30,779 nucleotides of DNA from Priapulus caudatus (taxonomy: Eukaryota; Priapulida; Priapulimorpha; Priapulimorphida; Priapulidae): positions 4,096-34,874 of the forward strand of contig NW_014578462.1 of the NCBI RefSeq assembly GCF_000485595.1, read 5' to 3'. The notes under the pieces were generated by a model. The model saw only the letters and a program-made list of their open reading frames with translations. It searched no databases and was not told where the DNA came from. Position 1 is the first letter of the stretch. Each line of letters starts with the position of its first letter. Shown in pieces: positions 10,511 through 19,558 of this stretch. Made by a program: the position numbers and the translations under genes.

Positions 10511-11644
10511 TAATACGACACTAATCGCACCACCACACAGCCAATCACGTGCAATCATTTACTCCTAATACACCACAACTCATCACTTTTCCCCCATGAG
10601 CAATGCGCATGCCCCACATGAGCATGCTTGCCCCATGAGCATGCCCCACATCATGGCAAATTGAGGTGTGACGGAAAGAAATCTAGCTGCACGCTAAAAA
10701 ATACCGTTTGCCACCGTCCGTGTCACCACCACCAGGCATTCACCTGCTAGGAAGGGAAATTAACCTATAGGTAAAAGCAGGTCTGCGCAAGTCAACTTCA
10801 CCGAGTTCTTACAACAGGCAGGAAATATCTGCTGACATTAAGCTGCCTGCTGACGTGCCTTTTCCAATTAAATTTACTGCCGCAATTAATGCAAAAGTTG
10901 GAGACAATAGACAAAGAGCAGTGCAGCAGCCCACGGCACGGATTTTAATTATTTACTGCAGTGTGGACAATTAACATAACGATTAGTGATTCTGTGTCGG
11001 ACTGACTACTGTCGAACATTACTGACATAAACAAAGGCGCAAGTATATATATGAATTATCGATTTCGAATACGTTGGTTTGAACCCATGTTAAACTGAAC
11101 GTTGCTGCACATAGCAACCTGCAGGTGACAAAGTTATGACACTGAGATGACATGAGAGTATGTCTCTTTCATATTCTTTACAGTTAGACAACCCCCAACA
11201 GGAATGCTCATAAAATTGGCATGAGCACTAAACTAACTTCTAGCCTCACACACAAAAGGTTCTGTTGTGCCTCTGTAGCCGGAACCTGTGCATATATATA
11301 TACACATAGGTTCAGTCTTTTAACAAACAAAAAGTTCCGATCAATGGATGCATTACAAGTAATGGCTGCTATGCATCGGCTACATGCCTAGGGTGTGAAA
11401 TTTGCTTCGTTGACAGAATGCTTTGTCTGGCAGTCCTGGCTTTTACTGTTTTAATTTTATCTGGAATCAATGACTGAAGAACAAGAGATATGAACAATGC
11501 AAACAGCAGATATGGGAAATGGACATGTATACATGTTGCAGCTGCTGCATCACCAAGTCAGCTATAACTGAAAATATTACGCTGATCTATCTATCTTTAA
11601 TTTTAAACCTGATATCTACAGAAATAGTTGCACTTTCCGTTTTC
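10511..11644. other. Stretch without a recognisable gene
   Basis: Nothing coding is recognised. CCCCATGAGCATGC-like units recur three times near 10590-10655. An AT run lies at 11290-11306. Confidence 0.4.
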
Positions 11645-11703
11645 CACAGCGAGTGTGCTGTGTCATTCATGTACACAGCGAGTGTGCTGTGTCATTCATG
11701 TAC
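11645..11703. repeat. Perfect 29-bp direct duplication
   Basis: Two adjacent units carry CAGCGAGTGTGCTGTGTCAT followed by TCATGTACA, with a 29-bp period. Confidence 0.9.
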
Positions 11704-11774
11704 ACTGATATAGATAAATATTATGTATTATATCAAGAAGTAGATAATAACAGATGTGTTATTATCTACCACTC

Positions 11775-11776
11775 TG

Positions 11777-11834
<58 letters not shown>

Positions 11835-11836
11835 TG
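11775..11836. repeat. (AT)n microsatellite
   Basis: An almost pure TA run has ACATA interruptions and is self-complementary. Confidence 0.95.
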
Positions 11837-11922
11837 GGTGTACATACTATTCAAAGGAACAATAACTTCAGTGTACATGGAATCAGTAACTAGTGTATTC
11901 ATTATTTACAATCATATGGGTA

Positions 11923-12376
11923 AACTAGAGCACTCGGAGAGCACAGACCTCCGCCAAGGTAGCTGAATTGTCTCACTGTAAAAAATTTTATTAATTAATT
12001 AATTAAATCCGGATCATGACCAAAATGTAATCAATTCTAAGTTACCCCATTTCTGACCTATCCTGGAAATTTTATTAATTAATTAAATAATTAATTTATT
12101 AATTGGATCCAGATCACCACCAAAATGTAATCAATTCTAAGTTACCACATTTCTGACCTATCCTGAAAATGTTATTAATTAATTAATTAATTAATTAATT
12201 GGATCTGGATCACCACCAAAATCTCATCAATTCTAAGTTAGCCCATTTCTGACCTATCCAGAAAATTTCATGACAATCCGTGCATAAGTTTTTTAGTTAG
12301 GCAGTACACAAACCAGCAAACACACGCCGATGAAAACATAACCTCCTGCCAACCCCTTGCCCTTGGCGGAGGTAAT
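11923..12376. mobile_element. TTAA-rich element, copy 2, with internal tandem triplication
   Basis: It starts ACTAGAGCACTCGGAGAGCA. Near-terminal ACCTCCGCCAAGG pairs with CCTTGGCGGAGGT at the right end. In between, (TTAA)n plus a block with GATC.CCACCAAAATGTAATC and TTTCTGACCTATCC is repeated three times, about 80 bp each. It is related to 6063-6410. Confidence 0.65.
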
Positions 12377-13544
12377 GAGTGCCATGGCAGACTGGCAGTG
12401 ACAAGTGTGGCTACTTCTATGCTAGTATCTGATATATAAGCTTAGCTAGTTGATGTATTTTCTGCTGCTCCTAGTAGTAGCAGTGTATGTATGTATAGTG
12501 GGCTAAAATCCGGGGTATGTACCATAATATGATGCAACAGAGTCGGCAATGTAACCCTATACCCTGTTGAGTTACAGTATTGTATCTACTCTGTAGCTGT
12601 AACTAGAACCACAGCGGTGCGCGAAGTTAGCGCTATTTTGCCGGCGGCCACCGGTTCAACCACCCATATAATCAGTCCACTTAGCCTATTCAAAATTTTG
12701 CCTGTCTTGCCTTTATATCAATGATATTTACCAATTTCCTGACTAGTTTTTACTTAGTGACTACTAAGAAGTAAATCATGTTCCAGCAATTCCTGTCTAA
12801 CAAGTAGAACTCCACTGACGGCAACGAAATACTGTTCAAAATACTACGAGTATGCTCAATAAACATAAAGATGAATACTTTTATTAATAATGGGATAAAT
12901 TGAACAAAATTAAGGGCCTGTTCAAAATTGTAATTGCCTGTTCAATTTGTCTAAGGCCCTGTTTAAAAATGTGGGTGGGCCTGTTCATATTTTGGCTAAT
13001 TTCATGCCCTGCGCTATATATACAACATCACCACTCACAGCTCTGGGGCTCAAGACACCCAACTAGCATTAACTGGGCCTAGGCATGCGGTGCTGTTTTT
13101 GAGGGATTCATCCAGCCAGCGTAGGTGCGTGCGAATACAATGCGGATTTAGGTGCGATTCAGCAAGCTATACTACGCTGATGTCCACTCTAACTCTATGA
13201 CAGCTATATATATATATGGCTGGCATAGCTTCACTGGCGCATGTGTAAACAGTGTGTTTGCATACAGACAGAATCTACATTGTTGTAACAAAAGACACGT
13301 GTTGACATCTACATATAGGCTATATGGTATATATGGGATTAGAATACTCACTCATTTTGACATCGTGCTATTCCTAGGCAAGTGAATGTACGTTTTAGGG
13401 GTCAGGAATCAGTCACACACGCACGCACGCACGCACGCACACAGCACTGCTTCTCATGCTCTTCCCGTCTTTGTCAAAATCCGATCCAGTGAGAAAGGTG
13501 TAATTATCCCATTCATTTTTGCTCCCACTTCATCTATCATAACA
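12377..13544. other. Stretch without a recognisable gene
   Basis: No gene is recognised. CCTGTTCA-like words recur four times in 12915-12990, and a short (CACG)n run lies at 13418-13440. Confidence 0.4.
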
Positions 13545-13583
13545 TCAAGAGTACATAATAGAATCTCTATAATGTACTCTTGA
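13545..13583. mobile_element. 39-bp hairpin element (copy C)
   Basis: TCAAGAGTACATAATAGA at the left pairs with CTATAATGTACTCTTGA at the right, with TAACA on both sides (13540-13544, 13584-13588). It is very close in sequence to copy B at 1009-1048. Confidence 0.65.
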
Positions 13584-13738
13584 TAACATGCACTTATATC
13601 ATCTCGATGGATTTTCTTTTATTCAAGTCCGAATGAGTGAAGGACTGTAAGCGAGTGGGGAAGAGGGGCAAAGTGAGTGGGGGTGACCGAAGGGGTATCT
13701 CTTTGGTTGCATCTTTTCGGTTGTCATACGCACAGGAT

Positions 13739-13796
13739 AATATATATTATATATATATATACATTATATATATATATATATATATATATTATCATT
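13739..13796. repeat. AT-rich microsatellite
   Basis: Interrupted (TA)n is followed by a short TATTATCATTATCATGA. Confidence 0.9.
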
Positions 13797-14019
13797 ATCA
13801 TGACGACACACCACACTCGCAGCGGCGAGTGCGGGAGCGTTCGGCGTTAGTTTTTATGAAGGAAAGTTGATATACAGTGACACAACAGTGGAACTGTAAT
13901 TGAGAGGTATAGTAGGGCCTACGGTAGTATTTGTGAATGTGCGTTCATATTCTTTTCAGTTTTTACTGACTCTGTCCCAAGTGCCTGTGGTCATACGTGT
14001 TACTGCTAATCTTGATTAT

Positions 14020-14520
14020 AGTCTATGTTTAACACGCCCACACATAAAACTCTGCAGTGAGGACAGTATGGGGGGACCGTACTGTGTGCAAGCCAGGTCA
14101 CCCTACTATAAGAAAGATATGGACCTGTTAGAAAAACTGCAAAGGAGGGCAACTAATTAGCTAGTCCATAGCTTAGCAAGAGCAAGCTCTATACGTAACC
14201 TGGAATACGAGAGGAGACTGGAAATCCTAGGTCTATATTCACTGGAACAGAGGAGAGGGAGGGGAGACCTGATCAAAACTTACAAAATTTTAACAGACAA
14301 AGAAAACATTAATAGCAACCAATTTTTCACACCGGCAGCCGGAACCACCAGGGGTTTTCCCCTGAAACTATTAAAAAATAGATCCAGGCTGCAATTGCGA
14401 CAGCACTTCTTCAGCCAAAGAGTGGTGAATGCATGGAACGGACTGCCAACATTTGTTGTCGAGGCCAAGACGGTCAACTGCTTTAAAAACAAACTAGACT
14501 TACATTGGACAAATGTGGGT
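14020..14520 (+). pseudogene. Truncated LINE reverse transcriptase (C-terminal end), non-LTR retrotransposon remnant
   Basis: The translated pattern is the familiar C-terminal end of CR1/L2-like LINE polymerases: YCVQARSPYYKKDMDLLEKL then QRRAT, next LEYERRLEILGLYSLEQRR, GDLIKTYKIL, FFTPAAGTTRG and FFSQRVVNAWNGLP, ending FKNKLDLHW. A TAG stop at 14158-14160 interrupts the frame after QRRATN, though the same frame continues beyond it. The catalytic part of the polymerase is absent upstream. It is a 5'-truncated dead copy. A telomere-repeat MITE begins about 20 bp after the last recognisable residues. Confidence 0.85.
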
Positions 14521-14540
14521 ATTATAATACGAATAGTAAT

Positions 14541-14783
14541 GCTGAGAGGGTCTATGTCCCCCGGGGTACTGCCAGAACGTACCCTGGGTACGGTCAGGTA
14601 TACCGGAGCGTACCCTAGTACTATCTAATATGCCGGACCGTACCACGCCTACTCCCTAACCCTAACCCGAACCCGAACCCTAACCCTAACCATATCAAAT
14701 AGTGACCAGGGTACGTTCCGGTATACCGGACCGTACCCAGGGTACGTTCCGGCAGTACCCTGGCGGACATGGACCCTATGAGC
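14541..14783. mobile_element. Telomere-repeat MITE, copy 1
   Basis: The ends GCTGAGAGGGTCTATGTCC and GGACATGGACCCTATGAGC are inverted repeats. The perfect 9-bp direct repeat AATAGTAAT flanks it (14532-14540, 14784-14792). Sub-terminal GGGTAC/CCGGTATACCGG blocks follow, and the centre holds CCCTAA-type repeats near 14653-14691. Confidence 0.85.
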
Positions 14784-14913
14784 AATAGTAATAGCTAGGC
14801 CAGGCCTAAACTCAACCCATCTAACCTTAACCTAGCCACAAGTTCCCTTCTCGCTTAACACTACGTTGGTAACGTGTAACAGTCGGAGAGCCTGGTCGGT
14901 TTAACCTTAACCT

Positions 14914-15134
14914 AGCTCTAGTAACTATCACCCGCCTACAGTTTGCCGAACCAGCGGAAACTGTACGCGCGGGACCACAGGCACTTGAAGCGTTTCAATA
15001 AAATATATACGGGTCGTGTGCTGTGCACGGCGACAGTTAAATATATATACATATTTAACTGTCGCCGTGCACAGCACACGACCCGTATATATTTTATTGA
15101 AACGCTTCAAGTGCCTGTGATAGTACTAGAGCTA
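14914..15134. repeat. Large near-perfect palindrome with interrupted outer arm
   Basis: Arms at 14976-15044 and 15051-15119 (69 bp each) are essentially identical inverted copies around the 6-bp loop ATATAC. A further inverted match, AGCTCTAGTAACTATCAC at 14914-14931 against GTGATAGTACTAGAGCT at 15117-15133, means that a 44-bp block (14932-14975) interrupts the left arm only. Short mirror-image frames of about 60 residues on both strands are by-products. Confidence 0.9.
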
Positions 15135-15199
15135 TAGTTCCTACTACGGGTTCTATATCAAATACCGTAGTGTACTACGGTACTACCAGTACTACTAGT

Positions 15200-15371
15200 G
15201 CTGATAGGGTCTATGTCCCCCAGGGTACTGCCGGAACGTACCCTGGGTACGGTCCGGTATAGTGGAACGTACCCTGATAACCATCTATCTGATATGGTTA
15301 GGGTTAGTGTTAGGGTTAGGGTTAGGGAGGACATAGTGGAGCTACTAGTGGAGGACATAGACCCTATCAGC
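15200..15371. mobile_element. Telomere-repeat MITE, copy 2
   Basis: The ends are GCTGATAGGGTCTATGTCC and GGACATAGACCCTATCAGC, a perfect 19-bp inverted repeat. The perfect 9-bp duplication ACTACTAGT is at 15191-15199 and 15372-15380. The centre carries TTAGGG repeats at 15297-15327, opposite in orientation to copy 1. Confidence 0.9.
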
Positions 15372-15380
15372 ACTACTAGT

Positions 15381-15967
15381 ACTAGTACTAGTAGTAGTAG
15401 TACTACTACTATAGAGCTAGTCTTTTTAAGTGTATTTTTAATCCGCGGTGTTGATCTATGAATTTGATCAACTTTGACCCTCTCCTTCTTTGGTACATTC
15501 CCGTAGCCTTATGAGATAATATCTAATGTCACTTATCAAATGTGACTTATCATAATGTGACTTATGAGATTAGATATGCAACGACACCGGCGATATCACT
15601 ATCGAGTTTTAGTAAACAAACAATCATGTAACGTACGGAGGCAATGCCAGTGGCGAGTTGAGCTGGCGTTCAAACCGAGATTTTCTTAATAATACAATAA
15701 GCAAGAACATGCTCGCAAAATACAATTCATAGAAGTTTACCTAATATAACCTCTTACAATTTTCTTTAGTTAAACAAACTTAATCTTACCAGGTAGCTGT
15801 AGTAGCAGTGATTATATATATTTCCGCGTACAACTCCAGTCGCTGCTGTTGCCATTTATTGCGTCACGGCAACCGATAGAGGACACCACCAGTCGTACCC
15901 TGCAACACAGCGCTAATGCAGATGAAATTACACTCCTATACTGCTGGATTGCAGGGTAGAACTACAC
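15381..15967. other. Stretch without a recognisable gene
   Basis: No coding sequence is recognised. GTCACTTAT / GTGACTTAT recurs at 15527-15565. TACCCTGCAA and TTGCAGGGTA form a 10-bp inverted pair at 15896-15959. Confidence 0.4.
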
Positions 15968-16023
15968 TCAGAGCATATAAATTCTTTATTTTCACTTATT
16001 TCTCGTTGATTTATATGCTCTGA
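15968..16023. repeat. Short perfect inverted repeat
   Basis: TCAGAGCATATAAAT pairs with ATTTATATGCTCTGA (15 bp) around a 26-bp T-rich loop. No target duplication is seen. Confidence 0.7.
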
Positions 16024-16099
16024 CTATATCTTGGAATTCTGGTGCTTGGAAATCTTCCGCGCCTTACCCTGCAGCCTGCATTATACCAGCCTATTGCAT

Positions 16100-16213
16100 C
16101 TATCAGATTTGTTCTCCATGAAAAAGACTGTCTTCAGTACATGTATGTGTATTTGTACATGTACATGCAATAAAGATATAATGATAATAATAATAATAAT
16201 AATAAATTAATAA
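16100..16213 (+). mobile_element. 3' tail of a non-LTR retroelement with (AAT)n end, copy 1
   Basis: ATCAGATTTGTTCTCCATGA, ACATGTA and TGCAATAAAGAT are followed by (AAT)n. The same ordered blocks and AAT tail occur in reverse at 26695-26800. Two copies ending in the same microsatellite fit a LINE or SINE 3' end. Confidence 0.6.
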
Positions 16214-16570
16214 TACCCCCAAAAGATATGGATATAGTCTAGTAATCGGACGTAGGCTGAGAAAATTCCTGGGGGGGGGGCAAAATTTCATGACTCAACT
16301 GTGTAATGATAAGCGATGGGCGCAGCTCTTGATCGACATCCATATATGGTGGGGGTGAGTCTCAGACAAAGCTTTCACAGATAAGTGACCCAAAAAATCA
16401 CGTTGGGGTTATTTACGATTATTAGCTGAGCTTATTTTTTAATTTTGCTCCAAAATCTAGGGGGGCAGCTGCCCCCCCCCCCGGCCCTTCACACAGAAGA
16501 TACGGGCCTGCATGGTAATAGTATGTCAATGTATAATAACTACATGTATTGCAATATCAATAGCTACCGT

Positions 16571-16892
16571 CAGGGGTGTATCCAGGATTTTTTCTGGGTA
16601 TAGGTCGTGATCATAATTTTTTGGACCTTTTCACAATAAAATAACAGCAAGATGTGATTAAAATGTCAATACAATTTAATCAAAACAAAAAAATACACAA
16701 AACCAATCATTTCAGTGTCGCTTCTAGTCAGAATCCTTGGACTCATTGCTGGTACCTGCATGATCAATTATGCTTTTTCATTTATGTTTTTTCATTATGT
16801 TTATTCATTTATCTTTGGAAAAAATGTGACCTTTTGAAATTTTTGGGGGGTCGTACGACCCTCACGACCCCCCCCCCCTCTATACACCCCTG
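16571..16892. mobile_element. 322-bp MITE with CAGGGGTGTAT ends
   Basis: CAGGGGTGTAT at the left pairs with ATACACCCCTG at the right. ACCGT flanks both sides (16566-16570, 16893-16897). G-run and C-run tracts lie near the right end. The CAGGG terminus is hAT-like, although hAT elements normally duplicate 8 bp. Confidence 0.55.
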
Positions 16893-16897
16893 ACCGT

Positions 16898-17464
16898 GTT
16901 ACTAAATTTATGTAAATGGCAGTTGCAATGCACAGTAGTAACAAAAAGAATGCAACCATAACCGCACGAGTACACTTTCAGCATTTATTATTTTATAGGA
17001 AACATTTACACCTATACTGTCCATCTGAAAGAATAAACTAGATAATTACATTGATTTGGACAAGACAATCAACAGATAACTTATTACACAACACAAACGA
17101 TGACAACATGTTGCATATTGCCTGTATCTGTGTGTCCATATCTTTATTATAACTTATATTCATCTCGTAAAATAAATACAAGCTGCTCGTTCAACTAACT
17201 GGTTTTAGCAGCAATGATTTAATACATACAAACAGACATTACTGCTTTTACATTTTCACGTATCTCATACACACGTTTCAGGCCACTGTGTAAATAAACC
17301 TCACACATCTCCACACACACATAACACACAAATCAACCAGCGTTCCACTGTATAAACTACCAAACCACAAGTTGGATGAAAGCCCTAAACATGTCATTTT
17401 TCAGCTCATAGACAAAGCAAGCTCTGTTAAGTAAATGCTACACAGGCAATCTACCTGTCATTGT
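16898..17464. other. Stretch without a recognisable gene
   Basis: AT-rich DNA with no coding or repeat structure that I can support. Confidence 0.4.
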
Positions 17465-17473
17465 GGCAATAAT

Positions 17474-17695
17474 GCTGAGAGGGTCTATGTCCCCCAGGGT
17501 ACTGCCGGAACGTACCCTGGTACTATTTAATATGCCGGACCGTACCTCGCCTACTCAACTAACGAGTCTAGGGAGTCGCCTACGCCTACTCCCTAACCCT
17601 AGCCCTAACCCTAACCGTAATCCTAACCCTAACCATATCAAATAGTGACCAGGGTGCGCTCCGGCAATACCCTGGGGGACATAGACCCTATGAGC
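17474..17695. mobile_element. Telomere-repeat MITE, copy 3
   Basis: The ends are GCTGAGAGGGTCTATGTCC and GGACATAGACCCTATGAGC. The perfect 9-bp duplication GGCAATAAT is at 17465-17473 and 17696-17704. CCCTAA-type repeats lie at 17591-17634. It shares the ATATCAAATAGTGACCAGGG block with copy 1. Confidence 0.9.
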
Positions 17696-17704
17696 GGCAA
17701 TAAT

Positions 17705-18388
17705 AGTAAATGTCCAATTCATAAAAAAAACTCTGAAGCTCACATGACAGCAACACGTGTGACAGTGCAACTCTGCAAAGTTCATTCACCAGACGTGCAG
17801 CCACAAATAATATTGGCATCGTGTACCACCACTACAACAACAGCTACTACTGTAGCCTACCTACTACATCTATCTGCTTTGACTAAACAATGCATCTTGC
17901 ACACAGTGAAGACGCTTACTTGAAACCATTTCTGCTTGCATTCACCCTGTGACTGCCAATATACAGACTAGGAGAATTAACGAATGTATCTATAAATGCA
18001 TACATTCACTCTAGTAGTACGTCATCTTGTGTTCTGCGGATATTGGAAAGAGAGGATACCCCTCTTTCTTCTTTCCTTGCAACTAATAAATATAAACGAA
18101 CAAGACATTCACACATTACATTAAAAACCGCTTCCTATTTCATGCAAAAGCGATGAGTTACTTTGAATCCAGCAACAGCCTTGTGATATGCCAAGTAACG
18201 AGTTCATTCAATGTTACATAAACAGTAGCATCAAGTATTTAACATCTGGCAGTTTATGAAGTATAACAATCAACAAGTAAATGATTAGCCAGTAGCTAAC
18301 CTAACCTTTCACCTTCCTTCTCCATCTATGTCCTTGTGACCTTCACCTGCAATGAATGCCTTCCTTACATCACATCTCTCAGTAAGTA

Positions 18389-18390
<2 letters not shown>
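17705..18390. other. Stretch without a recognisable gene
   Basis: No gene or structured repeat is recognised. Confidence 0.4.
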
Positions 18391-18453
<63 letters not shown>

Positions 18454-18470
18454 ACTTTCTCTCTCTCTCA

Positions 18471-18569
<99 letters not shown>

Positions 18570-18596
18570 CTCTCTCTCGCTCTCGCTCGCTCGCAC
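18391..18596. repeat. (CT)n microsatellite
   Basis: Over 200 bp of CT repeat with few interruptions. Poly-Arg-Glu and Leu-Ser frames over it are artefacts. Confidence 0.95.
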
Positions 18597-18819
18597 ACAC
18601 ACTGTTGCTTTGCCTCCCTGCCTCCCTCTACCCTCCACTTTAATTGAAACAAGACTCCATCAAATCTCACTCACTCAGCTTGACAATGAGATGACATTTT
18701 ACATGTTACATCTCACCAATTCAAAGTGCATCTGACAGCAATATACTGTGCAAATATATATATATATAAAATATAGATACACATATTCCACATGGAACAT
18801 GGCAGCGTAGCTATCACAG

Positions 18820-19325
18820 GGGGGTGTCTATATTCAAGCCAGTACGGGAGATTACGGTACGCATATATTTGCTAATATATTGACTAATCGTGCGTCAATA
18901 AACTCAATATTCACAGAGAGTATAGCTAAGACATGTGTCTATAGGTATCTAGAATATATTATGCAAATGATCTCCCGTACTGGCTTGAATCTGTGAATAT
19001 TGAGTTTATTGACGCACGATTACTCAATATATTAGCAAATGCCAAATATATGTGTGCGGAAATAAATTTCAGATGATTAAATTTCTAAAATTCTAGATAC
19101 CTATAGACACATGTCTTAGCTATACTCTCTGTGAGTATTGAGTTTATTGACGCACGATTAGTCAATATATTAGCAAATATATGCGTACCATAATCTCCCG
19201 TACCGGCTTGAATATAGACACCCCCATACTGTGAATATTGAGTTTATTGACGCACGATTAGTCAATATATTAGCAAATATATGCGTACCATAATCTCCCG
19301 TACCGGCTTGAATATAGACACCCCC
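18820..19325. mobile_element. 506-bp palindromic foldback element just past the ACC stop
   Basis: The ends are GGGGGTGTCTATATTCAAGC and its inverse. Arms of about 137 bp (18820-18956 and about 19092-19227) are inverted copies. The outer 97 bp of the right arm is then repeated in tandem to 19325, and a partial third same-direction copy lies near 18973-19040. CTATCACAG (9 bp) stands on both sides, at 18811-18819 and 19326-19334. It lies 77 bp beyond the ACC stop codon, hence probably in the 3' UTR or just past it. Confidence 0.8.
19243..19248 (-). promoter_or_regulatory. Candidate polyadenylation signal AATAAA for ACC
   Basis: AATAAA occurs on the minus strand about 163 bp after the ACC stop, inside the palindromic element at 18820-19325. 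Another lies about 98 bp further in the next copy of the same repeat. This is the first such hexamer past the stop, but cleavage here is inferred from position only. Confidence 0.35.
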
Positions 19326-19410
19326 CTATCACAGTGCAGGAGGCACAGGTGCTGCCACCTGTTGGGTGTGCCAGGCGAGGGACGGCCGACAACAGAGGGC
19401 GCCGCCACGC

Positions 19411-19558
19411 TCACTTGGGCGTGCCGGGCGCGGCTGGCTCGGTGCCGATGTCCATCGTGGAGAGGATTCGTGTGACGTCGGCACGCTGTGCGGCTGACAT
19501 GTTCTGTGTGATGTGTACGATCGAGTCCATCGCCACCTCGGGGTAGTCCTGCAGCGTC
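19411..19558 (-). CDS. ACC: ACC exon l (terminal coding exon, with stop)
   Basis: The exon's first base completes CA|G (Gln). Forty-eight codons then run from [18 protein letters not shown] through [12 protein letters not shown] to PAAPGTPK, followed by TGA at 19411-19413. The QRA(D/E)V.RILSTMD ending is the characteristic ACC C-terminus, so the protein is complete at this end. The acceptor is tttccctgttaacag. Its polypyrimidine tract appears to belong to a hAT-like element inserted right at this junction. Confidence 0.95.

Noticed and set aside
14640-14700. True chromosome end, because of CCCTAA repeats
   Set aside because: The repeats are short, degenerate, enclosed by transposon ends with target duplications, and occur in both orientations with unique sequence on both sides.
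14928-15137. Near-identical 60-residue frames on both strands (MKRFNKIYTG and similar)
   Set aside because: The identity arises because the DNA is a palindrome, so both strands read the same. There is no independent support for a gene.
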